A DNA stretch of 64,000 bases from Streptococcus pyogenes. GTDB taxonomy: Bacteria; Bacillota; Bacilli; Lactobacillales; Streptococcaceae. Below are positions 10,645 to 20,480 of this stretch, in pieces. The position numbers were made by a program, and so were the translations under genes. The stretch covers positions 1,426,001 to 1,490,000 of the forward strand of contig NZ_LN831034.1 in NCBI RefSeq assembly GCF_002055535.1, written 5' to 3'. Position 1 is the stretch's first letter; the number at the start of each line of letters is the position of its first letter. A model generated the notes under the pieces. It was given only the letters and a program-made list of their open reading frames with translations. It made no database searches and was not told where the DNA came from.

Positions 10645-10744
10645 TACTAGTGTGTTGTCAAACATAACAATCCTACTGACCTATTTGACTTGTTACAAAA
10701 AACAAGTCTATCTGCAGATTTTAAGACAACATACTTTATTAATC

Positions 10745-10780
10745 AAAAAACTGAGACAAGTTGCCTTATCTCAGTTTTTT
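10745..10780. terminator. Bidirectional terminator between luxS and mapZ
   Basis: Perfect 12-base arms, 10745-10756 and 10769-10780 (AAAAAACTGAGA and complement), with A and T tracts on both sides. It lies between convergent genes and should serve both. Confidence 0.85.
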
Positions 10781-10788
10781 TGATTTTC

Positions 10789-12258
10789 TCAGTAATCTAA
10801 AGCATCAGCATAACCTTTGCCATTTCCTACAAAATAACCCGTCTTACAATTAATAGAGAACAGATAAGTGCCATCAGGCTTAAACATATTATAGTAACCA
10901 TTGCCATTAATAATATTAACCGGCTCTAAAATATATTGGTTGCCTGAAATATAACCTCTAGCTTGTGAGGTTGCTACAATTTTTTCAAGAACTCCTGGAT
11001 TAAATGCCCAAGATGGGTTAGCTCTGTCAGCAATAACATCTTGATTGTAAGGTACACGTGATAAATGCCGTTGTAAGCTTGCAGGATCATAACTTGTCAA
11101 GCCATAGCCAGATGGTGCTACTGATGTACTTTGTCCTTGAGCTGCTTGATCCTGGACTGCTTGCTCATTAGCTGCTTTAGCGGCCTCAGCCTTGCTGGCT
11201 AGTTGCTGACGACCTTCTGTGATGCTTGCCTGCAAGACAGCATCAAGATTTGCATTTCCTGTTGTCAAGGTTGCACTTGATAAATCATCAAAATTAGCAT
11301 CAGCCTTGACTTCAGCCGAAACCTTTTCACCATCTACAACAACATCGGAAACAAATTTACCGTTAACCGCTGTAATAGCAGCAATAGCTTTCTTAAGGGA
11401 ATCGACTTTTGCTTTCGCCTTATCATAGTAAGCAGAGCCTTCCAAAGCTTTCAAGGCAGCTTCTAAATCTGGCAAAGTAGCAAAGGCACTATTTTTTAAT
11501 TTGCTCTTTGTGGCATCTGTATAAAAAGTACCATATAGTTTTTCGAAAGCTTTAGCAGCAGCCTTCAAGCGCGTTGCTTTTTTAGCACTGTCGGTCTGCA
11601 AAGAGGTCTTTGTCTGTTTACTTGCTGTTTGAGTTGTTTTACCACTGTCTTGTCTCAAGAAATGGTTCCAACCAAATACAACTGCAAGAATGGCCAATAA
11701 TAGCAGAAATAAAGCTATTAACCAACCTTTTTTCGTGTTTTGTTTGGCTGGATGGTGGCTATCTTCAGAAAGAAACTGATCTCTTTTTGGTTCTTCCTTG
11801 GTCATCTGTGGTTCTGGAATGACCCTCTCTGATGGATCTAGATCTAACACAGGGACTGTCGCTTCCACCGGAATCCCAGTTACCACCGCAGTAGTCTCCA
11901 TTGGAGCTAAGTCTTCAGCTACTTCTTCAACCAAAGTGCTATCTTGCTCAGCAGACTCCGCAGACACAGGTTCGTCATCAACAAGACCGGCTTTACTCAA
12001 TGCTTCTCTTTGTTTTTTGATAAAGTTATCTAAACTAGCTGTATCAAGCTCTGTATACTTAGCATCAAACTTTTGAGAAGAAACTTCGTCACGGTGTTGC
12101 TTAATGTACTTATCTAAAATACTATCATCCTTAGTAACACCTGCTTTTATCTCTGACTGTTTGCGTACAGCTTCACCAATTGTCATTGACTTGGCTTCAT
12201 TAAGCCCCAATGTTTGCGATTCTTTTGTTACTTCGACTTCTTTGCTTTCTTCTGACAC
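10789..12258 (-). CDS. mapZ: Mid-cell-anchored protein Z (division-site positioning protein)
   Basis: 489 residues. The N-terminal cytoplasmic half is acidic and repetitive, with related segments KDDSILDKYIKQHRDEV and LDTASLDNFIKKQREAL. A single membrane helix follows at about 179-197, then an extracellular helical domain and a Gly/Tyr/Asn-rich C-terminal domain (NGNGYYNMFKPDGTYLF) expected to bind peptidoglycan. MapZ (LocZ) rings mark the division site ahead of FtsZ and are phosphorylated by StkP in pneumococcus. Synteny rlmL-mapZ next to rnpB and gpsB matches pneumococcus. It begins 14 bases after rlmL, so co-transcription is likely. Confidence 0.85.
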   Translation of the reverse strand: MSEESKEVEVTKESQTLGLNEAKSMTIGEAVRKQSEIKAGVTKDDSILDKYIKQHRDEVSSQKFDAKYTELDTASLDNFIKKQREALSKAGLVDDEPVSAESAEQDSTLVEEVAEDLAPMETTAVVTGIPVEATVPVLDLDPSERVIPEPQMTKEEPKRDQFLSEDSHHPAKQNTKKGWLIALFLLLLAILAVVFGWNHFLRQDSGKTTQTASKQTKTSLQTDSAKKATRLKAAAKAFEKLYGTFYTDATKSKLKNSAFATLPDLEAALKALEGSAYYDKAKAKVDSLKKAIAAITAVNGKFVSDVVVDGEKVSAEVKADANFDDLSSATLTTGNANLDAVLQASITEGRQQLASKAEAAKAANEQAVQDQAAQGQSTSVAPSGYGLTSYDPASLQRHLSRVPYNQDVIADRANPSWAFNPGVLEKIVATSQARGYISGNQYILEPVNIINGNGYYNMFKPDGTYLFSINCKTGYFVGNGKGYADALDY

Positions 12259-12271
12259 GCTTACTACCTCT

Positions 12272-13426
12272 CTATATCAGATGTCGCTTTACCCTTTCCC
12301 CATAAAATTGGTACAAATCAACTTTTAGGGTGCCGTTATAAAGTTTACGTTTTTTATCAGCTTTTTGCCCGTATTTTAGTTCAAAAAGTTCATCACTTGT
12401 AAGGATAAATTTGCTCCATGTTTTCAATGGTGCAAAGGTTTGTCCCATTTCATTATACAAGATGTCAACCGCTTTGTCATCAAGCAACCGTTCTCCATAA
12501 GGAGGATTTGATATCACTACACCATTAACCTTGTCTGTTCGAAAGTCTTGCAGACGCATTTGCTTAAAGGTAATCACATCAGATAAACCAGCTTCTTCAG
12601 CATTACTTTTAGCAATCTCAATCATGCGGCCATCGATATCAAAGCCAGAAATATCTAATTCGATTTCATAATTAGCTTCTTGTTCAGCATCATCACGAAC
12701 TTGTTGCACCATATCTTTATCTACCCAGCTCCATTCTTCAAAAGCAAACGAACGGTTAAATCCTGGAGCAATATTCATCCCAATCATGGCTGCCTCGATG
12801 CAAAACGTTCCCGATCCACAGGTGGGATCAACCAGAGGTTTATCTGGAAACCAGTTAGATAAGGCCAAGATAGCAGCTGCCATATTTTCCTTGATCGGTG
12901 CTCCACCTTTTTGAACGCGATACCCTCGTTTAAATAGGCTAGATCCTGTCGTGTCAATCATAATAGTGGCTTGGTCTTTTAAAATAGATACCTCAATGTT
13001 AAACGTTGACCCAACTTCTTGAAGAGGAACTCCTTCTGGCCTGTGGAAATGCTTTTGCAGTTTCTTAACAACGGCCTTTTTGGTAATCGCCTGAACACTT
13101 GGCTCGTTATGCAATTTAGACTTAACACATTTGGCTTTTGAGATTGGAAATTTAGCTCCTAGCGGTAAATAATTTTCCCAATCCAAGGCAAAGACACCTT
13201 GGAATAATTCTTCAAAGGTTCTAGCAGGAAATTGTCCTACGATAATTTTGATACGATCTGCTGCACGTAACCAAAGATTTGTTTTAACAATCGCTTCTAC
13301 ATCACCTTCAAAATAAACTTTCCCATTTTCAACCTGACAATCAAAGCCTAGTGCTCTGACTTCTTTACCAACGACAGCTTCTAAACCTGCGGCTGCAGTT
13401 GCGACTAATCTAAATGTTTCTTTCAT
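12272..13426 (-). CDS. rlmL: 23S rRNA (guanine-N2) methyltransferase, RlmL/YpsC family
   Basis: 384 residues: an N-terminal THUMP RNA-binding domain (about 1-155), then a Rossmann methyltransferase domain with the SAM site LVDPTCGSGTFCIEAA and the catalytic NPPY motif in VVISNPPYGERL, typical of N2-guanine methylation. This is the short Firmicute form equivalent to the N-terminal half of E. coli RlmL, which modifies G2445. It sits between rnpB and mapZ. Confidence 0.88.
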   Translation of the reverse strand: MKETFRLVATAAAGLEAVVGKEVRALGFDCQVENGKVYFEGDVEAIVKTNLWLRAADRIKIIVGQFPARTFEELFQGVFALDWENYLPLGAKFPISKAKCVKSKLHNEPSVQAITKKAVVKKLQKHFHRPEGVPLQEVGSTFNIEVSILKDQATIMIDTTGSSLFKRGYRVQKGGAPIKENMAAAILALSNWFPDKPLVDPTCGSGTFCIEAAMIGMNIAPGFNRSFAFEEWSWVDKDMVQQVRDDAEQEANYEIELDISGFDIDGRMIEIAKSNAEEAGLSDVITFKQMRLQDFRTDKVNGVVISNPPYGERLLDDKAVDILYNEMGQTFAPLKTWSKFILTSDELFELKYGQKADKKRKLYNGTLKVDLYQFYGERVKRHLI

Positions 13427-13446
13427 ATATCTCTTTCTTTTAAATC

Positions 13447-13470
13447 AAATAAAAGCTAGCAAATGCTAGC
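13447..13470 (-). terminator. Terminator of rnpB
   Basis: Inverted repeat GCTAGCA-tt-TGCTAGC (13455-13470), followed on the minus strand by TTTTATTT. It lies just after the RNase P RNA 3' end. Confidence 0.8.
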
Positions 13471-13479
13471 TTAACCTAT

Positions 13480-13868
13480 TATGCAATTTTCTATAAGCCA
13501 TGTTTTGTTCCGGAAATAACTAGGAATTATTTCCTTCGATAATCATCTGTCTACCGTCTGTTGACAGTCAGGATAGCTTGTTCGTTTCCAACTATCCCAT
13601 GCCCCTACCAAAGTTTGGGTTGCTAGCTTGAGGGGTTTACCGCGTTCCATTTTTTACGTTTCCATAAAAACTACGTCACTGTGGCACTTTCAGAAGTACT
13701 TTGGCATATCAAACGACTTAGCCATTTCCTTCGCCGTAATGTGTATGCACATCCCTAGGCTTATGTGTTCGCCTAGCACAATCACTACTGGCATCACAGC
13801 CAGTGCTAGCATGGACTTTCCTCATAGTATTAAAATACTACGCGATTATCCAAAAATTGCACAGTTTT
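13480..13868 (-). ncRNA. rnpB: RNase P RNA, bacterial type B
   Basis: About 390 bases with no gene on either strand. The minus strand shows hallmarks of RNase P RNA: GAGGAAAGTCC early in the molecule (coded near 13810-13830), a conserved ACAGACGGTAG-type segment (near 13551-13565), and ends that pair (GCAATTTT with AAAATTGC) to close helix P1. It is the catalytic component that trims tRNA 5' leaders. It begins almost directly after the gpsB stop and ends before a strong terminator. The exact ends are uncertain by about 10 bases. Confidence 0.93.
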
Positions 13869-13870
13869 CA

Positions 13871-14197
13871 TTACTCAATAATTTGTTTACCAAAAACCTC
13901 TTTTTCCAATTTACTAATACGTTTCAAGATGTCAAAATTAGTAGCTGATTGAGCAACACGAGTCGGTTGCGGTACTGGTTGTTGAACAGTCGCTGAAACT
14001 GTATTTCTAGCTTGAAACTTCGCCTTTTTTAAGGCTTCATTCTCAGCTTTTAAAGCTTCAATTTGAGCATTGAAATTTTCATAATCTTTAATTACATTAT
14101 CAAGAAATTCATCAACTTCTTTCTTATCAAACCCTCGCATACTAGTCTTAAATTCTTGCTCAAAAATATCTTTAGGACTATAAATAATACTTGTCAT
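13871..14197 (-). CDS. gpsB: Cell-division coordinator GpsB (DivIVA family)
   Basis: 108 residues. The N-terminal DivIVA-like membrane-binding motif is [21 protein letters not shown], followed by a coiled coil (about 35-65) and a short C-terminal coil [12 protein letters not shown]. GpsB couples septal and peripheral wall synthesis and stimulates StkP in streptococci. Order ypsA-gpsB-rnpB-rlmL-mapZ places three division-linked genes together. Confidence 0.93.
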   Translation of the reverse strand: MTSIIYSPKDIFEQEFKTSMRGFDKKEVDEFLDNVIKDYENFNAQIEALKAENEALKKAKFQARNTVSATVQQPVPQPTRVAQSATNFDILKRISKLEKEVFGKQIIE

Positions 14198-14318
14198 TCT
14201 TTACTCTCCGAACGGTCAATCTTTTTACCAAAATTATATTTCAGTATTATTATCAATGATACAGAAAAATAGTTCAAAAAGCAAGTATTTAAATACCAAT
14301 ACCCCTAAAAATACAATG

Positions 14319-14834
14319 CTAGCTTTGTGACATATCATTTAGCCGATCAAAGGTTAGCAATAGCAACTGATAATGCGGCATATCTTTTGCTTTCTTGAGA
14401 AAATATTTTAAGTTGGTCTCGTTTTCTGTGTCATAAAAAACATAAGCCCCTTCTGTCTTTTCTAATAAAAACTGATAATATTGACTAAATTGCGTCGGTT
14501 GTTCGTAATTTGGAAAGTAATATTTTACAAAGTCAACAGCCCTAAACTGACTTAAAACTTCTTTATTTTTTTCATTCCACCTATCTCCATGCGTTTCAAA
14601 CAAGAATATAGTAGCTATCTGCAAGGGATACTCCTCTTTTAGCTCATTAGCTACTTCCAAAGCCCATTGTTCAAAACCCAAGTTCCCTGTAAAGATAAAC
14701 CAATCCACACCATTTTCCAAATAACCTATTAAATCTTTACGAATAGCCTGTTTAATAATTGAAACTCGTGGGTCTTTATGGTCAAAAATCCCTATTTCAA
14801 AGCTTCGGTAACCTGTAATTAGAATCGCAGTCAT
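14319..14834 (-). CDS. ypsA: UPF0398 / DUF1273 protein YpsA (SLOG superfamily)
   Basis: 171 residues starting [17 protein letters not shown], with a Rossmann-like nucleotide-binding fold including the [16 protein letters not shown] segment typical of the SLOG superfamily. B. subtilis and S. aureus YpsA affect cell division through FtsZ. It is divergent from recU with an 80-base promoter region between and lies upstream of gpsB. Biochemical activity is not established. Confidence 0.85.
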   Translation of the reverse strand: MTAILITGYRSFEIGIFDHKDPRVSIIKQAIRKDLIGYLENGVDWFIFTGNLGFEQWALEVANELKEEYPLQIATIFLFETHGDRWNEKNKEVLSQFRAVDFVKYYFPNYEQPTQFSQYYQFLLEKTEGAYVFYDTENETNLKYFLKKAKDMPHYQLLLLTFDRLNDMSQS

Positions 14835-14858
14835 TAGGTGTTATCCTTTCAAAAAATA

Positions 14859-14867
14859 TGTTATAAT
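14859..14867 (+). promoter_or_regulatory. Extended -10 promoter of recU-pbp1A
   Basis: TG-T-TATAAT at 14859-14867 is a perfect extended -10; no good -35 is present. Predicted start near 14874, followed by AGGAG shortly before the recU ATG at 14915. Confidence 0.65.
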
Positions 14868-14914
14868 AAAAGTGCTTAAATTTTTAGCATTAACTAGATA
14901 ATATTAGGAGAACA

Positions 14915-15514
14915 ATGGTTAATTATCCTCATAATCTTATTCGACAAAAAGTAAGTTCCGTTCAAAAGCAAAATAAGGTGGACTTCGCCAATAGAGGTAT
15001 GTCCTTTGAAGCTGCTATCAACGCGACAAATGATTATTATTTATCTCGTCAAATAGCTGTCATTCACAAAAAACCTACTCCTGTCCAAATTGTCAAAGTG
15101 GATTACCCTAAACGCAGTCGGGCAAAAATCGTTGAAGCGTACTTTAGACAAGCTTCAACGACTGACTATTGCGGCGTTTATAAAGGACATTATGTTGATT
15201 TTGAAGCAAAAGAAACCAGGCAAAAAACAGCTATGCCCATGAAAAATTTCCATTTACATCAGATTGAACATATGGCTTGCGTTTTACATCAAAAAGGAAT
15301 CTGCTTTGTCCTTCTTCACTTTTCCACACTGAAGGAGACTTACTACCTACCTGCTCAAGCCTTGATTTCATTTTATCAGATAGATAATGGCAGTAAATCG
15401 ATGCCCATTGATTATATCAGAAAAAATGGCTTTAAGGTAGCATTTGGAGCCTTTCCACAAGTCCCTTATTTAAACATAATTGAACAAAATTTTTTAGGCG
15501 GTGATTACAATTAA
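14915..15514 (+). CDS. recU: Holliday junction resolvase RecU
   Basis: 199 residues. RecU cuts Holliday junctions during recombination and chromosome segregation in Firmicutes. The nuclease core is visible as the metal-binding PD-(D/E)xK-like pattern in [10 protein letters not shown], preceded by [13 protein letters not shown]. The last 14 bases overlap the start of pbp1A, so translation is coupled; recU-pbp1A is the standard order in Gram-positive cocci. Confidence 0.95.
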   Translation: MVNYPHNLIRQKVSSVQKQNKVDFANRGMSFEAAINATNDYYLSRQIAVIHKKPTPVQIVKVDYPKRSRAKIVEAYFRQASTTDYCGVYKGHYVDFEAKETRQKTAMPMKNFHLHQIEHMACVLHQKGICFVLLHFSTLKETYYLPAQALISFYQIDNGSKSMPIDYIRKNGFKVAFGAFPQVPYLNIIEQNFLGGDYN

Positions 15515-17666
15515 AAATCCAAAAATCCTTAAGTGGCTAAAGTATGTATTAAGTGCAATTCTTAGCCTTATTATCCTTGTTATTATTATTGGTGGTCTTT
15601 TGTTTACCTTCTACATTAGCAGTGCTCCGAAACTGTCAGAAGCCCAGTTAAAATCAACAAACTCTAGCTTGGTTTATGACGGTAATAACAATCTGATTGC
15701 TGATTTGGGTTCTGAAAAGCGTGAAAATGTAACAGCTGATAGTATCCCTATTAATCTAGTTAATGCTATTACCTCAATTGAAGATAAACGTTTCTTTAAC
15801 CATCGTGGAGTAGATCTTTATCGTATTTTTGGTGCTGCCTTTCATAATCTAACGAGTCAGACCACTCAAGGGGGGTCAACGCTTGATCAGCAACTCATTA
15901 AACTAGCCTATTTTTCTACTAATGAATCTGATCAAACCTTAAAACGTAAGGCTCAAGAAGTTTGGCTTGCTCTTCAAATGGAGCGAAAATATACTAAACA
16001 AGAAATCCTGACTTTTTACATCAACAAAGTATATATGGGTAATGGCAACTATGGTATGCTGACAGCCGCTAAGTCTTATTATGGCAAGGATCTTAAGGAT
16101 TTATCTTATGCCCAACTAGCCCTATTGGCTGGAATCCCTCAAGCTCCTAGTCAATATGATCCTTACCTTCATCCTGAAGCTGCTCAAAATCGCCGTAACG
16201 TCGTGTTGCAACAGATGTACATGGAAAAACATCTGACGAAAGCAGAATATGAAACTGCCATCGCAACTCCCGTCGCTGAAGGTCTACAATCACTCCAACA
16301 GCGCTCAACTTATCCAAAATATATGGATAATTATCTAAAACAAGTTATTGAAGAAGTCAAAAAAGAAACGAATAAAGATATTTTTACCGCTGGTTTAAAA
16401 GTTTATACCAATATTATCCCCGATGCGCAGCAGACTCTTTATAATATTTATCATTCTGGTGATTATGTTTACTATCCAGACCAAGATTTCCAAGTTGCTT
16501 CAACGATTGTTGATGTGACAAATGGTCATGTTATTGCTCAGCTTGGCGGACGTAATCAAGATGAAAATGTTTCATTTGGGACTAACCAAGCTGTTTTAAC
16601 TGATCGTGACTGGGGTTCTACCATGAAGCCAATCACAGCCTATGCTCCTGCTATTGAATCTGGTGTTTATACTTCTACTGCTCAGTCGACTAATGACTCA
16701 GTCTATTATTGGCCTGGAACCACTACCCAATTGTTTAACTGGGACCTTAGATATAACGGATGGATGACAATCCAAGCTGCTATTATGCTATCGCGAAATG
16801 TCCCAGCAGTCCGAGCACTGGAAGCCGCAGGACTTGACTATGCTCGATCTTTCTTAAGCAGTTTAGGTATTAACTATCCCGAAATGCACTACTCAAACGC
16901 TATCTCAAGTAATAACAGTAGCTCAGATAAAAAATATGGTGCAAGTAGTGAAAAAATGGCCGCTGCATACGCTGCTTTTGCAAATGGTGGTATTTATCAT
17001 AAACCAAGGTATGTCAATAAAGTGGAATTTAGTGATGGTACAAGTAAAACTTTTGATGAAAAAGGAAAACGTGCCATGAAAGAAACCACGGCCTATATGA
17101 TGACAGATATGTTAAAAACTGTTCTCACTTATGGTACAGGTACTGCTGCTGCCATTCCTGGTGTTGCGCAAGCTGGTAAAACAGGGACTTCTAACTACAC
17201 TGATGAGGAACTAGCTAAAATTGGTGAAAAATACGGCCTTTATCCAGATTATGTTGGTACATTAGCGCCAGACGAAAACTTTGTTGGCTTTACTAAGCGC
17301 TACGCCATGGCTGTTTGGACAGGTTACAAAAACCGCTTGACCCCAGTATACGGATCAAGTCTAGAGATTGCATCTGACGTTTATCGTAGCATGATGACTT
17401 ACTTAACAAATGGTTACAGTGAAGATTGGACGATGCCAAATGGTCTTTATCGCAGTGGTGGATTCCTCTACTTAAGCGGAACCTATGCGAGCAACACCGA
17501 CTATACTAATTCGGTTTACAACAATCTTTACAGCAATAACACGACAACAGCTTCTAGCCAAACGACTTCAGATGATACTAGTAGTAGCAATGATACAAGT
17601 AATTCAACCAATACAGACAACAATGGCAGTCATCCATCTACCGATGATAAAAAGACAACTCATTAA
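15501..17666 (+). CDS. pbp1A: Class A penicillin-binding protein 1A
   Basis: 721 residues from a GTG start overlapping recU. Parts in order: a short cytoplasmic tail, a membrane helix (about 14-38), a GT51 glycosyltransferase with catalytic Glu94 in [14 protein letters not shown], then a transpeptidase with STMK (near 370), SRN and KTGT. The tail after about 660 is Ser/Thr/Asn-rich and low complexity, usual in streptococci. The enzyme polymerises and cross-links peptidoglycan at the outer face of the membrane. A long terminator follows. Confidence 0.95.
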   Translation: MITIKNPKILKWLKYVLSAILSLIILVIIIGGLLFTFYISSAPKLSEAQLKSTNSSLVYDGNNNLIADLGSEKRENVTADSIPINLVNAITSIEDKRFFNHRGVDLYRIFGAAFHNLTSQTTQGGSTLDQQLIKLAYFSTNESDQTLKRKAQEVWLALQMERKYTKQEILTFYINKVYMGNGNYGMLTAAKSYYGKDLKDLSYAQLALLAGIPQAPSQYDPYLHPEAAQNRRNVVLQQMYMEKHLTKAEYETAIATPVAEGLQSLQQRSTYPKYMDNYLKQVIEEVKKETNKDIFTAGLKVYTNIIPDAQQTLYNIYHSGDYVYYPDQDFQVASTIVDVTNGHVIAQLGGRNQDENVSFGTNQAVLTDRDWGSTMKPITAYAPAIESGVYTSTAQSTNDSVYYWPGTTTQLFNWDLRYNGWMTIQAAIMLSRNVPAVRALEAAGLDYARSFLSSLGINYPEMHYSNAISSNNSSSDKKYGASSEKMAAAYAAFANGGIYHKPRYVNKVEFSDGTSKTFDEKGKRAMKETTAYMMTDMLKTVLTYGTGTAAAIPGVAQAGKTGTSNYTDEELAKIGEKYGLYPDYVGTLAPDENFVGFTKRYAMAVWTGYKNRLTPVYGSSLEIASDVYRSMMTYLTNGYSEDWTMPNGLYRSGGFLYLSGTYASNTDYTNSVYNNLYSNNTTTASSQTTSDDTSSSNDTSNSTNTDNNGSHPSTDDKKTTH

Positions 17667-17755
17667 TCTCTAACCTCTACTTATTGTCTGTACCTACCTT
17701 TTATTACATATCCATTTAGTTACTTTTAATATCTACCTTAAGTGATAATCTAAAT

Positions 17756-17792
17756 AAAAAGCGAGTCCACGTTCTGTGAGGACTCGCTTTTT
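17756..17792 (+). terminator. Terminator of pbp1A
   Basis: Perfect 13-base arms: 17756-17768 (aaaaagcgagtcc) and 17780-17792, ending in a T run. Confidence 0.85.
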
Positions 17793-17972
17793 ATATGACA
17801 CAAATGACTTACCACATACAATATAAAACAAAAAACAGAATTCTTTAATCGTATTAAAGAAAAGGTACAACGTTAAGGGAATTAGCAACTGATTTTTCAA
17901 ACGTTAACCTAAAACAAAATAGACTTATTTAAAATTGTTATAAATAGCAACTAATGCCATAAGAGAGTATAC

Positions 17973-18013
17973 ATGAAAAAAACACGTTTCCATATACCGA
18001 AGACGTGTTTTTT
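17973..18013 (-). terminator. Probable terminator of pepC
   Basis: Arms 17973-17987 and 18002-18015 pair through ATGAAAAAA-ACACGT with one bulged base, and a T run follows on the minus strand. It lies about 120 bases beyond the pepC stop and could act in both directions. Confidence 0.6.
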
Positions 18014-18132
18014 CATATGTCATTTTCTTAGCATAATAATTTTTTTCATGTTCACTTTCTTATGCGGAGTCCAATCCGTTTGCTGTTCGTTTTGTCCAGC
18101 TTTTAGATTTCATACAGTCGCAAAGAAAGGAA

Positions 18133-19470
18133 TTAGTATTGTGCTAAAGCACCCATTGGATCCCAAGGAGCTAGTACTTGTGGCTCTTTTTCATAAGCCG
18201 CTAACTCGTCAGCTGTTAAGAATTCTTTACGGACAACAATTTGATAGGTATATTCATCCATCCAAGCATCTGAAGCAACAAAGTAACCTTTGTCACCAAC
18301 CTTCTCACCCCATGAATTTTCAACCTTCCATTTTAACGTTTTTCCTGTTTCATCTAAGTCAACACCTGTTAAAACCATAGCATGTGTCATCAAACTTTCA
18401 CTATAATCCAAACGTCCAGCCTTATCTTGACTAAGATTGATATCCATACTAGCTTCAAAATCGTAAGTATTAGTTGCTAAAATGCCTTTTTGACGATCTG
18501 AAACTTGACCCACATCAGAGCCAAACCAAACGGACTCACCAGCCTGCATCTGCTTGATAGCTAGTTCTTTGAAACGTTTCATATCAAGGTTGAGGTAGCG
18601 AACCTCACGACTACCGACCACATTTCCTAGCATCTCAACAGTGTATGATTTGCCATAAGGCTTATCAGCAGTTGGCGCATTAATAACAGACACATAATCA
18701 GAAAGCTTTAAGCCAACAAATTTGTCGTAAAACGCTTGCGGTGTCAAACCTTTCTCAACATGATAGTGGTCATCTTTATCACGGTAGGCAAAATCAAAAT
18801 GACGAGGTGGTAAACCAAGGGTCATGGCCAAGAAGTTAAAAATTTCCTGAAGAAGCTCTGCTTTTCGATCCTCAACTTGGTCTGCCTTAGCACCTGACGC
18901 AATCAGGTCACGAAGAATTTGAGCATCTTGGCGCAATAATTTATTCAAATACTGGTTTAATTCACGACTGTTACTTGATGAGATTGATTCTGGGTAAACA
19001 GATTTTGGCACCACTCCATACTTCTCAAACAAGGAAACCACCATGTCCCACTGACCACCATCTTGTTGTGGAACATCCAAGAGAAACTTAACTTTACGAC
19101 TGGTTAATTCTTGGTCAGCTGTAGCAATGACCTGCTCCATAAACCAGTTAGCTTTTTCATACTTATCCCAAAAGAAAGTATGAGCTTGTGACAGTTCAAA
19201 ATTTTCTAACTTAAATTCTGTGATTAATTTGTGTCGGAAAGTGTTCAAGGCAGCAAACATCCAGCAACGACCAGAAGCCTTTTGGTTAGATACCTTATCT
19301 TTAGTTAAATCAATAGAAAACACAAAATCATTGTCCACTTCACTTTGACGGGTTTCTAATGATTTTAGCAAACCATTATGCGTAACGGCATTCTCAATAG
19401 CTGAAAATTTTGCATTGGCTTCGTAATGAGCAAATAATTGTTCTGTAAATGTCTCTGTTAATGCTGACAT
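18133..19470 (-). CDS. pepC: Aminopeptidase C (bleomycin-hydrolase-type cysteine peptidase)
   Basis: 445 residues, the normal length of peptidase family C1B. The papain-like active site is visible: Gln63 and nucleophile Cys69 in NQKASGRCWMF, His in SLMTHAMVLTGV and Asn in VENSWGEKVG. PepC is a cytosolic hexameric peptidase releasing N-terminal residues from imported peptides. No signal peptide. AGGAGG ribosome site. Single gene. Confidence 0.96.
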   Translation of the reverse strand: MSALTETFTEQLFAHYEANAKFSAIENAVTHNGLLKSLETRQSEVDNDFVFSIDLTKDKVSNQKASGRCWMFAALNTFRHKLITEFKLENFELSQAHTFFWDKYEKANWFMEQVIATADQELTSRKVKFLLDVPQQDGGQWDMVVSLFEKYGVVPKSVYPESISSSNSRELNQYLNKLLRQDAQILRDLIASGAKADQVEDRKAELLQEIFNFLAMTLGLPPRHFDFAYRDKDDHYHVEKGLTPQAFYDKFVGLKLSDYVSVINAPTADKPYGKSYTVEMLGNVVGSREVRYLNLDMKRFKELAIKQMQAGESVWFGSDVGQVSDRQKGILATNTYDFEASMDINLSQDKAGRLDYSESLMTHAMVLTGVDLDETGKTLKWKVENSWGEKVGDKGYFVASDAWMDEYTYQIVVRKEFLTADELAAYEKEPQVLAPWDPMGALAQY

Positions 19471-19593
19471 TATTGTCCTCCTAAAATATTAAGATAAGCT
19501 TCACCTGAAATAATATTGGCAAGATGGTTATTATCCAGCCATTCTATTCTAAAGGATTACTTCTATTATAGACCTTATTTGATTTTCTTCAAG

Positions 19594-19621
19594 AAAAAAG
19601 TTAGGATAACCTAACTTTTTT
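19594..19621 (-). terminator. Terminator of pncB-nadE
   Basis: Perfect 12-base arms 19594-19605 and 19610-19621 around the tetraloop ataa, with an A/T-rich outer stem giving a U tail on the minus strand. Confidence 0.85.
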
Positions 19622-19654
19622 TGTTTTCTTTTTTTACTCTTTGAACATCATCTC

Positions 19655-20479
19655 TTATTTCCAAAAATCATCAAAAATGGTGATTGGCAGGTGACGCTTG
19701 TGTTGTCCTTTATGCCACCATTTTTCAATAGTTGCTTGAGCTACTTTGGAAATCAGCTTCCCTTCCAAATAGTCGTCGATGTCTTGATAGGTCACCCCTA
19801 GAGCAACCTCATCAGCCAAGCCTGGTTTTTGATCTTCTAAATCAGCAGTTGGAACTTTTTCATACAAAGCAGCATCTGCTCCTAAAACTTTCAAAAGAGC
19901 CTTTCCTTGACGTTTGTTAAGCCTAAAGAGGGGAAGAATATCTGCTCCACCATCACCAAATTTAGTAAAGAAACCAGTGATGTTTTCTGCCGCATGATCC
20001 GTTCCAATAACAGCACCAGCCATTTGGCCAGCAATGGCATATTGACTGATCATTCGCTGACGTGCTTTAATATTACCTTTATTGAAATCAGAAATCTCAA
20101 CGCCTGCTGCTTGTAGAGCCTCTACTTGACCGTCCACAGCTGCCTTGATATTAATGGTAAGGGTCTGATCTGGTGCAATAAAAGCCAAGGCTTTTTGCGC
20201 ATCTGCTTCATCAGCCTGAACCCCATAAGGCAAGCGAACAGCTATAAATTGGTAAGCTTGATCACTTGCTTCCTCCCGTAACTCTGCAATGGCCATTTGG
20301 GCTAGCTTTCCTGCGAGGGTAGAATCCTGACCTCCCGAAATGCCTAAGACATAAGTTTTTAAAAATGAGTGCTTACGCAAATAAGCTTTTAAAAAATCAA
20401 CGGCTTTCCGAATTTCTTCTTGTGGGTCAATGCTAGCCTTGACGCCTAATTGTCGAATTATCTCTTCTTGTAGTGTCAT
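19655..20479 (-). CDS. nadE: NH3-dependent NAD+ synthetase
   Basis: 274 residues from the ATG at 20479 ([10 protein letters not shown]), with GGAAAGAG 8 bases before it inside the end of pncB. The ATP-pyrophosphatase P-loop GISGGQDST is at residues 46-54, and [19 protein letters not shown] is the conserved deamido-NAD/NAD binding segment. It lacks a glutaminase domain, so free ammonia is the nitrogen donor. The stop of pncB lies one base before this ATG: with PncB it forms a two-step salvage route from nicotinate. Confidence 0.95.
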   Translation of the reverse strand: MTLQEEIIRQLGVKASIDPQEEIRKAVDFLKAYLRKHSFLKTYVLGISGGQDSTLAGKLAQMAIAELREEASDQAYQFIAVRLPYGVQADEADAQKALAFIAPDQTLTINIKAAVDGQVEALQAAGVEISDFNKGNIKARQRMISQYAIAGQMAGAVIGTDHAAENITGFFTKFGDGGADILPLFRLNKRQGKALLKVLGADAALYEKVPTADLEDQKPGLADEVALGVTYQDIDDYLEGKLISKVAQATIEKWWHKGQHKRHLPITIFDDFWK

Positions 20480-20480
20480 G

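Larger units (their letters stand above)
17667..18132. other. 466-base gene-free interval between convergent pbp1A and pepC
   Basis: Holds two terminators (17756-17792 and 17973-18013, listed separately) and a small AT-rich hairpin (17842-17860). The open frame from 17973 on the plus strand begins inside the second hairpin and runs antisense into pepC, so I do not call it a gene. Confidence 0.6.

Noticed and set aside
10687..10708. GACTTGTT/AACAAGTC inverted repeat after luxS
   Set aside because: No T tract follows; the 12-base-pair hairpin at 10745-10780 is the convincing terminator.
17973..18380. 135-codon plus-strand open frame with a hydrophobic N-terminus
   Set aside because: It starts inside a terminator hairpin, lacks a ribosome site, and runs antisense into the well-supported pepC gene.
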